Assembly: GCA_004794785.1 (NCBI GenBank) | Contig: SJOL01002847.1 | Span: forward strand, 104,102-168,101 | Direction: 5' to 3' | DNA from: Opisthorchis felineus | Lineage: Eukaryota; Platyhelminthes; Trematoda; Opisthorchiida; Opisthorchiidae | DNA: 64,000 bases | In this document: one piece after another, positions 1 through 11,400 of the stretch | Position numbering within the stretch: the first letter of the stretch is position 1 | Layout: each line of letters starts with the position of its first letter | The notes under the pieces: generated by a model | What the model was told of the DNA's origin: nothing | Seen by the model: only the letters and a program-made list of their open reading frames with translations | The model's database searches: none | Translations under genes and position numbers: made by a program

Positions 1-503
1 CTTAATATGTGCTAGGAGGAATTCCGCACCAACCCGTTTTACCACCAGCAGTTAGGTGCTGCTACGACCATGAAGCCTGACCAGCATGCGATTGGCCAGA
101 TCGGGCCGCTTGCTGGTCCAGCATCAAGCTGAGCTCTGGTTGGCCGAAATCGTGGACCCAACGACCAATCATGCTTCAGTATCCGCTGAATGCCCGTTGC
201 CAGTGCCGTGTCCAGAAGGCGAGGAATTTTCAGAATGTTTTCGCCTCATACACTTTTAATACGATGCATTGCACGTGTGTTTTTGACCTGGTTTTGGGCG
301 GTTACTACAAGTTGTGCACCTGTGGTGGTTCTTTTTCCGAAAACTCTAGGTTCCGGCCTAGAACTGAGCTGAGGGATTACTGTTATTGGAATATGTTAGT
401 TGTCTGGTGTTATCATCCGAACTCTTCCACAATTTCTTCACAAATTGAATGATTTTCAAAATCAGTTATTTCCAGTTTTTTCTTTGATTCATTACTTTTA
501 CAG
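1..503 (+). other. Intron upstream of the last pyruvate carboxylase exon
   Basis: This stretch precedes the cag acceptor at 501-503 and is inferred to be the 3' part of the last PC intron. About 21-255 is a dispersed repeat whose second copy is at 41112-41350. The open frames here (171-452, 190-372) have no coding character and overlap the repeat. Confidence 0.7.
21..255 (+). repeat. Dispersed repeat D, copy 1
   Basis: Aligns by eye with 41112-41350 in the same orientation at roughly 75% identity. Shared blocks include 'ccatgaagcc', 'gcgattggcca', 'gagctctg.ttgg', 'ccagaaggcg' and 'cagaatgt'. No coding function is seen. It ends about 250 bp before the PC exon, so it sits inside the last intron. 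Confidence 0.7.
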
Positions 504-755
504 ACGAAACTAGTTCATCCAAAGGCTGAAACAGACGTGAAAGGATCCATCGGCTCACCTATGCCCGGCGATGTTGTTGCTGTCAGCGTGAAAAAGGGGG
601 ATACGGTCGAACGTGGACAGAAATTGGTTACCATATCAGCTATGAAAATGGAAACCGCAGTCACTGCACCAATAGCTGGACGTGTCAAAGCAGTGCATGT
701 TGATAAGGGTATGAAGGTGGAAGGTCAGGACTTATTGCTGGAAATAGAGGAATAG
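504..755 (+). CDS. PC: Pyruvate carboxylase, last coding exon (biotinyl/BCCP domain)
   Basis: This exon encodes the C-terminal biotin carboxyl carrier domain of pyruvate carboxylase, the mitochondrial enzyme that carboxylates pyruvate to oxaloacetate. A pyrimidine-rich acceptor ending in cag lies at 501-503. The open frame starts with TKLVHPKAETDVKGSIG and ends LLLEIEE at the TAG at 753-755, giving 83 residues. The signature AMKMET is present, and the lysine codon at 645-647 is the expected biotinylation site. The GSPMPGDV and KGDTVERGQ segments match the PC family, including the GAPMPG-type motif, better than propionyl- or acetyl-CoA carboxylase. A full PC has about 1,180 residues, so over 90% lies left of the window. 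The GTG at 537 is internal and not a start. Confidence 0.95.
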   Translation, partial: TKLVHPKAETDVKGSIGSPMPGDVVAVSVKKGDTVERGQKLVTISAMKMETAVTAPIAGRVKAVHVDKGMKVEGQDLLLEIEE

Positions 756-1117
756 GCGATCGATTGCGAGGCAAACAGTTCTCACCCGTCGATACATTTC
801 CCGAGCTTTCTTCCCATTCATCCACATTTCATATCACAGTACCTTCTCGTTTCTACCAACTCACACTGAATGATCACCAATGTTACGACTCACTGAGAAA
901 TTAGCCTTCAGCAGTATTTCAGGGTTTGATATTTTGACTATAATTTCTTATGAATTCGATCAGACACAATGTCTTCAATCTAAATTAACTTTTTTGCTAA
1001 TTCAGATTTTCAGTGTCAAAAAACTTATTCTTTACCATTCTTTGTGTCCTTGTTTATCGGAGGCTGGAGAATAGAAAAAACGACGATAAATTTTCTAGTA
1101 GTGCGAGAGGACTTGTT
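756..1117. other. PC 3' UTR / downstream flank, no gene seen
   Basis: Follows the PC stop codon and should contain the 3' UTR. I see no canonical AATAAA signal, so the transcript end is undetermined. The sequence is moderately AT-rich. The short open frame at 880-1074 has no recognisable content. Confidence 0.5.
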
Positions 1118-1642
1118 ATGATTTCACCCTGTAAGTGAGGTTAATCTATGCTGAAAAGAGCTGTAAAGCTGCTCCATCCTTGTTGGAAATCATTAGCAGT
1201 GCTCATGCCACAAAAGTCCAGTGGGGGGGTTCGAAACCGCGACCTTCTAACCGATGGTTAAACACAACCGACTGGCTACGAATGGCTGATCAGCAATGTG
1301 ATTAGCTTCAACTTACACAGGATTTCACAATACGAGGGAAAATTCCAAATGAAATCTTCACTCAAGGAACCAGTCACTCAAAAGTAACCACTTGATATGG
1401 TTCTGAAATTGAAGGAGTAGCGGCGCTATGCCCTGTCCGAGTAAGAGCTAATCACGTTCCTGTTCAGGCGCTCGCGGTCAAACGGTTTAGTGTTCAATAG
1501 CTGGCAGTAAAACTGCGGGTTCGAAACTCTCCGTGTTCCGTGAGATGCACACTGCTGATGATTCCCAGTAAGAATGAAACAGCTTCTCGGTTTTTCAGCC
1601 TAGATTGTTTTCATTGACAGGATGAAATTTCAGCTGAAAATA
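1118..1642. mobile_element. Foldback/MITE-like element, copy F1
   Basis: The left arm (about 1118-1215) and the right arm (about 1528-1642) are inverted copies. The left reads 'ctgtaagtgaggttaatc' then 'atgctgaaaag', 'ctccatccttgttgg', 'atcattagcagtg'. The right arm read on the opposite strand gives 'cctgtcaatg', 'aggctgaaaa', 'ctgtttcattctta', 'aatcatcagcagtg'. The arms enclose about 310 bp without a long ORF. This is the structure of a non-autonomous foldback or MITE element. Five further copies are at 6248, 6970, 19334, 28385 and 29215. Confidence 0.7.
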
Positions 1643-4600
1643 ACTTCGCACTTGTTGGTCATCATACAACAAGCAGACCTGATTAATGGGGCGAGAAGCA
1701 GTCACAACATTTTCCGACTGTTTGGGGTCTGAAATCTTACCAATGGGGCTTCGTGAATGAGCTGGATCCCCTTGCAATACAAAAGGCCACCGAACGGAGG
1801 AGCTTGACTCTGCGTTCACGTTTCAGGCTGAAAATTACAAGTGACATAAAATGTCATTACCATCACAGTACTGGCGTATTTTCTCTACAAGTTCCGTGAG
1901 ACGTACAGCGACCAATGCAAACTGGTAACTCCCCTGGGGAGACTACCTCAATGGATCAACCGCGAGGTGGTCCCCGCTGAAGGTAAATCAATCAAAAACT
2001 AGACACAAGTTATTTAAACAAAATTAAAATAATTTAATTTAGTTTGCTGGTACACTAGTCTTCCTGAAGAGCTATTATCAAATTCGGAGGATGCTTATGT
2101 GGGTTGATGAAGTCGTACTCTGATTCCAAAATACTCGTCAGCCTCGCGTTGAATGGACCAATCATGGCCAAGCATTCGGAGATCCGTCCACATATCTACT
2201 GTAGACTTCCATACCCGGTAAATTGTTAGGTCCTCTGTGTGTAAAGTGACTAATCACGAATTCTGACAATCGAGAATAAAGTCCGCCTTTCGAACTGGAC
2301 CCTCTAATAATAGGGGGGGGCATCTTTATCGTTGCTTACTTGTGGAACTTCATTTGAGTATCCTTATAGCGAGACACCGCGAATGCCATTCAGTCATGAA
2401 GATGACCTCATCCGGTATGTTTTGAGACTACTGTATACCGTGACGCAAGGAACCAGCTTGGTATGGATGGTTATACCCTTACGTATATTGAGGTGTGTTA
2501 AAAAATCAAGCCGGTTTTTCCCAGCCTCAAATGATCGGTGCTTCATTGTCGAATGTGTTTGGTGCTCAAATTGACTTTCCGTATACTGCTACGATGTCAG
2601 CCGTCGAGCACAGCGTTTTTTGCTGTGCTATAAATTGATCTTTGGCCCATCGCCACTAAATCCTATGGCAGCCACGTTAAAAGTACCCGCATCAAGTGCT
2701 CACTATACCTTGTGCTCCTGGATCGGTCACAGGGAAGAAGCTCCCCAGTGAGAGCTTCATATCGCACACCTACGTATAGAAAGAAAAAATTACTTGTGGA
2801 CAATCTTCAGGATCTGGAATAAACGGAGCTCAGTAATAATACAGCGTTCAGTTGCACATCAAATTCTCATGGATTTTTCGTCCCTTTCATTCGGAAATTT
2901 TGAGTAAAATTGCTTCAGGAACGGGTGAGAGCTGAGCGGGGAAATCGGGTGAAAATCCAAAGGGTCTGGTCAACAATTGTCTTTTCTGAGGATTGGTCAC
3001 CCCTCAGAGTTGGGTGTCCATATGATATGATTAGTGTCACTGTATGGGGGACATTCAGCTAGCCAGAATTCCACTTTGCAACTAAAACAGTGTTGCTCTG
3101 CTTCACATAGACGAATGACTGATCGAAATACAACTATCATAGACGTGATAGTTTGGCTCACTGTAAAAGAACGCTCAAAAGGACGATACTGATCATGAAA
3201 AGGCCATTTTCTAACAGGCCTTATATGGAAACACAACTGAAACCCATATGTAGCTTGGTTAATTCTAGTTCGCTCTTTTTAACCACTGGCTTGTCTGATT
3301 GTTGTTTTGTTTGCCGAGCTAGGCAACTGAATTTGAAACGTTTCATCGCCAATCCAAGTAATATCATCAGTGCGATGATAATGTCACATCGACCAACCAA
3401 GCAGCGCACCTGAGCTACCTTTATTCAGAAACATCGCCGACTGGTTTATCTGTTTGCCTCCGTCGTATCTTGTTGAGTCAGCGGTAACGCAATGGAATTC
3501 TAGCTACACGCCCTCACATGTTCTTTACAGTTTCATCTCTCAAATCGAAGTTGATCCTCATGAAGAATGAGCGTGTAACCGGTTGACTGTCATATACTCG
3601 GTGAACGCCTGACGGAATTAAACCGGAGAGTTCATCGAGGAAGGCAGTTTTAAGACCACAGTCGTGTTTAACCGATGACCCATTGTAAGGGGGGTTGGAA
3701 GTTAACATTAAGAACCCACATTGTATGCTGAGAGTGACCAGGTTGCCGAAAACAATAATGAGGCCGGTGTTAGCCGATAATCAGTTTTTTCTTCATACAG
3801 TGGCCATAGAAAGCTCGTTCTAGCACCGTTGTAAGCTCAATACTCCGGAATCTCCAAGTGTTTAAAGTAGATCATCACTTCAGCATCCACCCGAACAACC
3901 AAATTTGTATGGTACTCCAGCCAGCGCGTGTGTCTGGACGGTGATCATAGTCGGCCGGCGACAGATGGCCTCCACAACACGATTCCTGAGACGACATATA
4001 CTGGCAACCTAACAACAAATATCAGCGATCTTCGTGATAACAAATGCATGTAAAACATGAGATACAGACTCCTGGAAAGGCCTGTCTCGTTTCCATAAGG
4101 GACGTCCTGCAAACAGTCAGGTGTTGAAGTCAAATGGTTTACGCTGTTGGGGGCAGCTCTGCTCTTATTTGCAACACTGGTCCTTCATCCCAGTTCGGAC
4201 ATTTTCTACAGCTTGTCCTAAACAAGATACCTCAGGAACGCGGCAGTTTAGTTCTTGGACAAGACGCAGTTAAGTCCACATTAGATTGCTACTGGTTTGA
4301 GCGCTGCCACCAGCCTCGACAACCACCGATTGCCCTATAAGGGTCACGTGCTTAAATCTTCGCATAAATAGGTCGACATGCAACAACAGGCATCAGGTCA
4401 TATCTGACTGTGAAGGTGTGCATCCAAAAACCAAATCTCTTCTGGCAAGCACTGTTGAATAAATGAGCTTGAGTTGACTCCATAAGTCTTAGTTTTAGTA
4501 TGGTGAATCAGTAACCTGGATGGTAGCCGCTTAATCGAATGCCCCAAAGTGATGCGGAGGCAGGGCTTGATGGCAGTGTTTTTGTATCAAGATTTAAAAT

Positions 4601-4754
4601 TTAAAATTTGTTCTCTTCTCGACTTAAAGCATTCGGTTGACAGGGTAGTCGTTTTGGGCTAGGGTCTAAACAAGCAAACAAATAAACTATGGAAATTTTG
4701 ACGTCGTCGGTGATTGTGAAACCATACAGTCATAGTTGGGAACACAAAAATGGA
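1643..4754. other. Intergenic stretch, no gene seen
   Basis: About 3.1 kb with only short, unconserved open frames on both strands. I see no recognisable domain, tRNA or repeat shared with the rest of the window. The frame pair at 3153-3413 / 3221-3409 is a mutual shadow without coding signs. Confidence 0.5.
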
Positions 4755-4870
4755 ATCAATGTCACCTCGGTTGACAACGAAACGTTTGCCCAGTTCAGTG
4801 AACAAACCTGTGACCATCTACTCTACATGAACTACTAACATGTTCCTCAGTAATATCTGTCGAGGACACC
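4755..4870 (+). repeat. Dispersed repeat E, copy 1
   Basis: Shares with 5145-5280 and 16955-17165 an ordered set of blocks: 'gtcacctcggttg' near-palindrome, 'aacgtttg', 'gcccag.tcag.gaac', 'gaccatctac', then 'actaacat.ttcctc'. It is the most diverged of the three copies. Confidence 0.55.
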
Positions 4871-5144
4871 GCCTGTGGCATTGACCTGAAAAGTTTCTCT
4901 ATTCCGGGCTTCCACGGGTAGAGGGAAGAAGAATATCTGCTTTTTGAATGTAGATAAGGTCAAAATTTCAGCCCGGTTCACAAGTATCTCAGGCATTGCC
5001 TCCTGATTAGTGATGTTCACAAAACGTGATACAAAGAGACAGACCCGCTATCCACAATTTTTCTATCAATTTTTCTATCAAGAAGATAGGCACAACCACC
5101 AACCCACCGCTACGCACCACTACGCTCCCCAAAACGCACTGATG

Positions 5145-5280
5145 ATGTCACCTCGATTGGTGATGTAACGTTTGCAATCAAATTGCCCAGCTCAGCGAAC
5201 AAGCCAACGACCATCTACGCTACCTGAGCTACCAACATTTTCCTCTATAGAAAAAGATAACGTCTCCGAATTCCATTTCC
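5145..5280 (+). repeat. Dispersed repeat E, copy 2
   Basis: Carries 'gatgatgtcacctcgattgg', 'taacgtttgcaatc', 'cccagctcagcgaac' and 'gagctaccaacattttcc', then 'tatagaaaa'. The same order appears at 16955-17165. The core around tcacctcg.ttggtga is an imperfect palindrome. Confidence 0.65.
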
Positions 5281-6247
5281 ACCGGAAAAAATCAAGAACT
5301 GGTAGTATTCATTTACGAACAAGCTTGTTTTGCCCAAAAAGTTGATCATGACCTGACTGTAATCGGTCGTTGGCTTCTTTTGAAGTTGCAGGTTCACCTC
5401 GATGAACATTTTCGATGGAGGGCAGACGTGTTAGAGTCAACTCTATTCTCTCCCTCAAACTCGTCTTATGGGGGCAAAATGCACAAACGACTGCAAAATC
5501 CTATCGAAAATCTCCACAAATCTGGAGGGTCAGCCACGTTTGAATTGCCAAAGCAATGCAGTATGCAGCAAAAGCCCGAAGGAGTTCATCGATTGCCTAA
5601 ATCGTGGAATTCATCTGTTAGACGTGAGCTTCAAGTTTCAGTCAACCTTATATTCCATTTAAACAGCAAGTGGCGAAACACGGATTTTCTAATAGCGAGT
5701 GCATTCAGTTGAAAATTAGAAGAACGGGGCAGGTGGAGATGCAGCAGAATTTTCGGACTGGTGAGGTTTAATCCGCAACTACAAGAACCAAAGGATACAG
5801 CCGGGCAGAACCATAAAAACTCGTGTTCCAATGTTCTTTGGCTTGGTTCAGATCTACTGGTTCTTGTAGAGAAACTGCTGTTTGCAAATATCGATCGTCA
5901 CAGATCTGCATCTATGATTCGGGTTTTGACTCACGCCCCTAGGAATCTCAGCACGTGACACTAGGAATGTTTTGGTAAAAAAGTCAAGTTTGAAATGTCA
6001 CCGACTCACATCGGTGCATTGCTCGTATGGATCGTACGCCCATCTTTGGAATGATAAACTACGCGGAGTATTCTGTCATTTTGTGTGCTTCAAACATGGC
6101 ACATCTTGCAACAGGACACTGCTTGTTCAGCTTGAATAACAAATGCTTTTGCACACAGGTACTGGGACCTGCTGGGAGTAGCAGGAACTGGCTGAGTGCA
6201 CAACAAAATATGATAAATGGTAGTGTGAGGAGCTTCGGTAATTTCTG
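5281..6247. other. Intergenic stretch with a possible old VSVNL-repeat copy
   Basis: The frame at 5380-5712 contains the peptide VSVNLIFHLNSKW. This matches the peptide read from the dispersed VSVNL repeat elsewhere in the window, so the 110-aa frame is probably repeat-derived and not a gene. Nothing else is recognisable. Confidence 0.4.
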
Positions 6248-6688
6248 AATTGAGATTTCCCCCTGTAGGTGAATTCGGTCTACGCTGAAAAGCCGAGAAG
6301 CACGGTAAGGCTGTTCCATACTTCTGTTGGCATCATCAGCATTGTGCATCTCACGAAACTCCAGTAGGGAGTCTCCAACCCACGGCCTCAGGGCTGGTAG
6401 TTTGAGTAATTCACTTTTCGGCAAGGAGCGACTAAGTAACCCTTACGTAGACTGGATATAAAGTTATTCGTTATCCTGCAATACAAGGATCCACATCACG
6501 TGGTTACTGGTGTCGGCTGCTCGAACGGTTGTGTTCAGACTACCGTCCGGGATATCGCGAGTTCGAGACTGCTTGCGGTTTCATCAGATGATTCCTAGTA
6601 AGGAACGAAGCACCTGTAAGTGCTTTTCGACTTTTCAGCATAAATTCTCTTCATCTACAGGACGAAATTTCAACTGGAAAATACTACT
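6248..6688. mobile_element. Foldback/MITE-like element, copy F2
   Basis: The left arm has 'gagatttccccctgtagg', 'tacgctgaaaagccgagaag', 'atcatcagcattgtgcatc' and 'tcacgaaactccagtaggga'. The right arm (about 6560-6688) carries the inverse: 'gacttttcagcataaattc', then 'tacaggacgaaatttcaac'. The arms are about 110 bp and the interior about 200 bp, so it is shorter than F1 and F4. Confidence 0.75.
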
Positions 6689-6969
6689 GAGTAAAACACG
6701 ACCAGACAAGAAGTCAGATGTCTTTTTCGTGGGATCCGGTTTAAAGTAGGCTAAAGGTCATCCATACTATACTTGTTGTGAGAGGAAACGGCGTGTATTC
6801 ATGACTGAACACTAGCTGGCTGATTAATAAAGCTAGTTATACTGTGTGGCCAAAAATAATACGTCGGATAAGCTGCACAGGACGAGTGAGCTTTTTGGTT
6901 CAAAGGCACGTGTCCAGACTCTGCGGGCCTGTTTATATTACGATCAGTCACGTTACAACTGACATATAC

Positions 6970-7300
6970 GGATAAAAAGCCGAGAAGCACCGTACAGCTG
7001 TTTTATCCATATTCAGAAACATCGGCACTACGCATCTACAGAGACTCCAGTAGGGAGTTTCGAATGTGTGACCTTCTGATCAGTAGGTGAACAATTAACC
7101 GTTCTGACACAAGCGGCTGATCAACAGTGTGATTAACTCACATTTAGACTGGATAGGGGGCCACAGATCAGGCGACTTACATTACGTGGTCACACGCGCT
7201 GACCGGCTCTTAAAGTGAAGACTTCTCAGATGGAAGTTTCACTCATCGTGTTCAGCATAGAATGGCTTCACTGACAGGACAACATCTCAACTGAAACTCA
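6970..7300. mobile_element. Foldback/MITE-like element, copy F3 (truncated)
   Basis: The left arm begins late, at 'aaaagccgagaagcaccgta', and continues 'gagactccagtagggagttt'. The right arm ends 'ttcagcatagaatggcttca', 'ctgacaggacaacatctcaa'. The first ~25 bp of the left arm are missing and the right inner arm is diverged. It lies only about 280 bp from F2, in the same arrangement. Confidence 0.65.
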
Positions 7301-7439
7301 GCAGACCTACTCAGGCTACAATCGTAAGATGGCAACTTTCAAAAAGATGAGCCACTAAGTGGAAAGAGGTGTAGGGCTATGTTGTTGTTGTCTTTCCGTT
7401 GATTTAGGTTCTATGATATGTTGCTGGTGACGACCAACG

Positions 7440-7735
7440 TAGTTGTCGACACCTACTTGAGTAGTACATTGCGTAAAATTACATGCATCGCGATATCTCG
7501 AATATCGTAGCAACTGGAACATGAGGCGGCCTGGTGCAGCACATTCAGTTGCCTGGAAACATCACAAACGAGAGGTTCAGCTGGGTTCCAGGTGAGTCTC
7601 TCGCAAAACCAAATTGATTTGCAAATGAGTGTAGTTCTCGAAAACACCATCTCCTTTTGACATGCGTGCGATGATGCCTCCTCTGTGGCAAAATTAAGCC
7701 GGACGGCCAACACAACTCAAACTGTACCAATCAAA
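7440..7735 (+). repeat. Dispersed VSVNL repeat, copy V1
   Basis: Shares 'catgaggcggcctggtgcag', 'acatcacaaacgag', 'caggtgagtctc' and 'aaaaccaaattgatttgcaa' with 18230-18470. The family's other half encodes, on one strand, a peptide of the type VSVNL.FYLNPKW, but this is a repeat remnant and not a gene. Confidence 0.6.
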
Positions 7736-8051
7736 TAAAACGATCCTATTGTCAAAATTAGTAATGAGCCGATTTTTTCGAGTCCAACTTGTTCCGTTGT
7801 TCTAGAATCATCCGCGACTCAGGAGTTACGAAATACGAACGCATCTCCCTAACAGGGAGCGGACTTTACTCAGTATGGTGGATAGAAAACGTTTCCTTTC
7901 AAAATTTTTACCTTCTATTGCTAGCTTCCAGTTAACACTGTGTAATCTCTGCTTCTCCTGATGCTCACATATTACGAAGACTATTTCCGCAATCCTATAC
8001 AAGTGGGAAATAACAACGAATGGAAATCATTTATGCGGACCTGCATGTAGT

Positions 8052-8693
8052 ATGAGTGACCTTGACACAGAGTGGATTATACACCGGTCACTTCAAGTGG
8101 AGGGAAAGGCTGCAAAGTTGTCAGAGGAAACTTTGAAGATGGATAGCATGGCCAAGTTTAAAGTCTCCATGGTACAGATAACTGCATGGCAATTAGCAAT
8201 GGCAAAACCGGAAAATGTAACGTCCTCCGAACGCCTCCCCGACCGAGACCAACCACATCTCCGCAAGGCTGCAAAGAATAACTATTGTTTTACGCTATTA
8301 TTAATGGCTGAGATCACCAGTTACAACATCCACACTCTCAGTGGTTATATCCTTCAGTTTGATGAGACAGAGTTTGCCGTTTATATGCTCACCTGCAAAA
8401 ACAAGCGACTAATACGCTTTGCGTGGACAACCACCGTTCGGTACTTTAGATGTACAGCTGCCAAACAGCAGTGCGGCAGACTGAATAGACGATGGGCAGT
8501 TCCTTATGAGTTGGCGACACCGACGATAGGAAATAACGACACCATATTTTCAGAAAAAGAGTATAATTTACCATTTCACTTGCGGAGGACTTCACCTAGA
8601 ACTCAGATGGAGCTATCTCAACTCCTAGCACACATTTCCTCCTCAACATGTCGTCTGTTGGTCAGAATAGTAATAAATTCATATCTAAGATGA
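8052..8693 (+). CDS. Unassigned 213-codon open reading frame
   Basis: This is the longest open frame in the first 24 kb, running from MSDLDTEWIIHRSL to a TGA at 8691-8693. I do not recognise the protein. It has no signal peptide, no clear membrane segment and no motif I can name. A lysine/methionine-rich start is followed by a mixed middle with several cysteines and a polar C-terminus. No splice-linked neighbour exon or repeat copy is evident. A frame of this length is unusual by chance but not impossible in 64 kb, so it may be a single-exon gene, an exon or a chance ORF. Confidence 0.25.
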   Translation: MSDLDTEWIIHRSLQVEGKAAKLSEETLKMDSMAKFKVSMVQITAWQLAMAKPENVTSSERLPDRDQPHLRKAAKNNYCFTLLLMAEITSYNIHTLSGYILQFDETEFAVYMLTCKNKRLIRFAWTTTVRYFRCTAAKQQCGRLNRRWAVPYELATPTIGNNDTIFSEKEYNLPFHLRRTSPRTQMELSQLLAHISSSTCRLLVRIVINSYLR

Positions 8694-9453
8694 ATGATAA
8701 TCGGAACGTCAGATAATATTACCAAGCCGGTGTTGGTCCAACCACCCTTGGCCCACTAGGCTGACGTAGCTACGCGCCCGGCTTCTGGGCGAAAGCGCTC
8801 TATACGGTTACACTACTCATTAGTAGGCAAAATGCAGTCTTGCTCATTAGAAAAGAATTCACCAGTCTTCCAAACCATTTTGAATTTGCCTCAGTCCTCA
8901 TGGATTTGATACGTCTTACTGCTTAGAGTACTGTACGGCTAGCCATTTTCATGCTAATCCTGCCGGTTTTTCAGCGTGCTTGAACTTGCCTAGACTGTCT
9001 TTGCGTGACACTACAATGAAGAACGAACCCACTCAGATCACTGCGTTTGAGCAAGACTCATTGTTCAGAATTTAATCGGAGATAGCAGATCAACTATGCA
9101 TCGATAGGGTTTTTCGCGGGAGAACAGGATGGCATTCGCGCATAAGTTTACATGCACACACAGTGCCTTTAGAGCTCTCTACACCAGTGACGAGTCCGCC
9201 ATAAATTTTTCACCGTCTGAAACGTACACTTTTATTAGACCATTACTAACCATACCATTACCAAACCATTACTACTACATACCATTACTAACCAGGGCCG
9301 CATAGTTACCATGATAAAAATATAGGAAATTCTGGCACATTGCAACATGGGACGCAAATTCAGTTCCTTCTGAACACTTTTCAATAACTCAATGTCAAGC
9401 AATTGAATCAGACTGGCAATGACCCGCTACACAGAGCCGTATGAAAACTTGGA

Positions 9454-9504
<51 letters not shown>

Positions 9505-11154
9505 CCTTCTCTAAAGCGGCCACGTTTAAGGAAGATGGAAAATGTACACCCATGGTAAAGGGGTCCTAAGTTAGCAAAACGTCTAGTATCCAGATAGATG
9601 CTCCCGTCGTCTCGGCAGAGAGTGAAGCATTTTCTGACAGTAACTTTTTAATGGAATGATATCACGTGTCCCCTACTTAGTTTCGGTCCCTTTGATAACG
9701 CGACCAGATCATACTGCGCATGTGTAATCTTTGTCCGCAGGTTATCACATCTTTTCAACTCAAATGTCCTCAGCTTGCCACTCAGTCGAAACGTCGCTGC
9801 CACCGAACTCAGATTTTCTCAGTCTTCTTAGTGGTAACCCCAATTTCACCCTTGGAATCATTGGAACTCCAAAGACTACTTACTGGCAAATAAGTAGATA
9901 GTTAATCTGGGCATAAGCGCAATGATGAGCATTCCAAGAGTGTATATCGAGATGGTAGTAGCATGGGGAATTCAGCACCATCGCTTGAATCTAAAGCAGA
10001 AGTGGCGTTCGGTTCTCCATTCCCCCATAGTTTTGTGGCACTGCAGTGTGTCTCCGTCCACTTGAACAGAGTTTGGACGCAGCTCTTCTTGAGGTTCATT
10101 GGATGATTATTGTTGTAGTTCAGTATTTGATCCGTATGTGTCTCTTTTGCGGCATACGCAGGTTTTCGGAGCCCAGTCCACCTTTCTGTTCACAAAAACG
10201 TCCAAGAATTGTAGTCGGTTGTTCTGGACAACGCCTACATCCCTTGCTTACTGGATATGGCAGTGAAAAGACCAGCCTGACGGTAATGATTGAAAAAATC
10301 GCGATGGACTCTGCTTTTTCTAGTCAGCTTCCTACTTTATGCAATGTAAGCGTGCAAGGTAGTGAATATTGCTATCGAATGCTCACTTCAGTATAAGGCT
10401 CTTTTCCGTGGGGGATGATATCGAAACCAACCCTGCTTCATCGCATTTTAGCATGCTCTTCCCCAGGGTACTCCCTCAAAGTTTTTGCTGAGAAAACCAG
10501 TTTTCATTTGAGGTTGTTGTGGTCTCAGCCTATTCCTCAGCCAAGCAGAGATAGCATCGTTTGTTTCTTTCCTTGAAATTTGAACCAATGCCTGTTGCTT
10601 GAAGTAAGTATCATGTATCCGGGCTTCCACGTAATATTTCATGCTTATTTTGGATCAGACGCCGGTTTATTCTTGCTCCGGGCGCTCAGAAATCACTAGA
10701 AATCTCTGTCATTCAGTTTATCTTGGAGAGATCAACATGCACGGAAAATGTTCATTTTGCACATACCCTTTTTTTCTATTGGCGTTTTACTCCCACCCAG
10801 TCGATACTTGCGTTTTTTTTGGTACTGAGAAGGTTGACAATGTACCTGGCTTATAATCCATCTTCACTCATTCGACTTTCTGTTCTAGTATTAGGCACCT
10901 TCCGTGTGCTAGACCTGATGTGATGACTCCAACTAGGGAGAAATTGCCGAACACACCGCAGCTGACATACCGAACTTGCCCTCATAGACCGAATGTTTAT
11001 TGCGGCCTTACGCTCGCCGATTTTGTTGTATGCCTACTGAACTAAATGAGGTTCTTAAATACCTGAATCTATGGAATTTTTGTCCACATTTATCCATTAT
11101 ATAAAATTACCCCGACCATATCAGGTTATGCTTTAGACATATTGATGTTTTATA
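8694..11154. other. Intergenic stretch, no gene seen apart from an AT microsatellite
   Basis: Short open frames only, up to 116 codons at 10046-10396, with no recognisable content. An AT microsatellite is at 9452-9504. A short direct repetition of 'accattactaac'-type units occurs at 9238-9292. Confidence 0.5.
9452..9504. repeat. (TA)n microsatellite forming a perfect palindrome
   Basis: Runs of alternating TA are broken by single C and G in mirror positions (tatacatata and tatgtatata) and flanked by ggatata / tatatcc. The whole block is self-complementary and could form a cruciform or hairpin. Confidence 0.9.
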
Positions 11155-11400
11155 GATGTAATACACTACTGATAAGGATGCTAAAAACTCATCGACAGCC
11201 CACGACCGGTTTCGCCTTTCCACTCCGGACTCATCAAGTAGGCACAGTCACCGAGTTTCCGTCAACGTCATGTTCTAGTTGAAACCAAATTGCACGAAAT
11301 TCGACTTATATACTTATCTGCAAGCCAAATTGTTTTTTTCGGGATACTCACCTGGAACCCAGCCGACTGGCCTGGACAGCGTGCAGGATAGGTACATCCC
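11155..11400 (-). repeat. Dispersed VSVNL repeat, copy V2
   Basis: Begins 'gtaatacactactgataagg' and continues 'cacgaccggtttcgcctttc', 'ctcatcaagtaggcacagtc' and 'gagtttccgtcaacgtcatg'. It ends near 'ctcacctggaacccagccg', the reverse complement of a block in V1. Confidence 0.6.
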
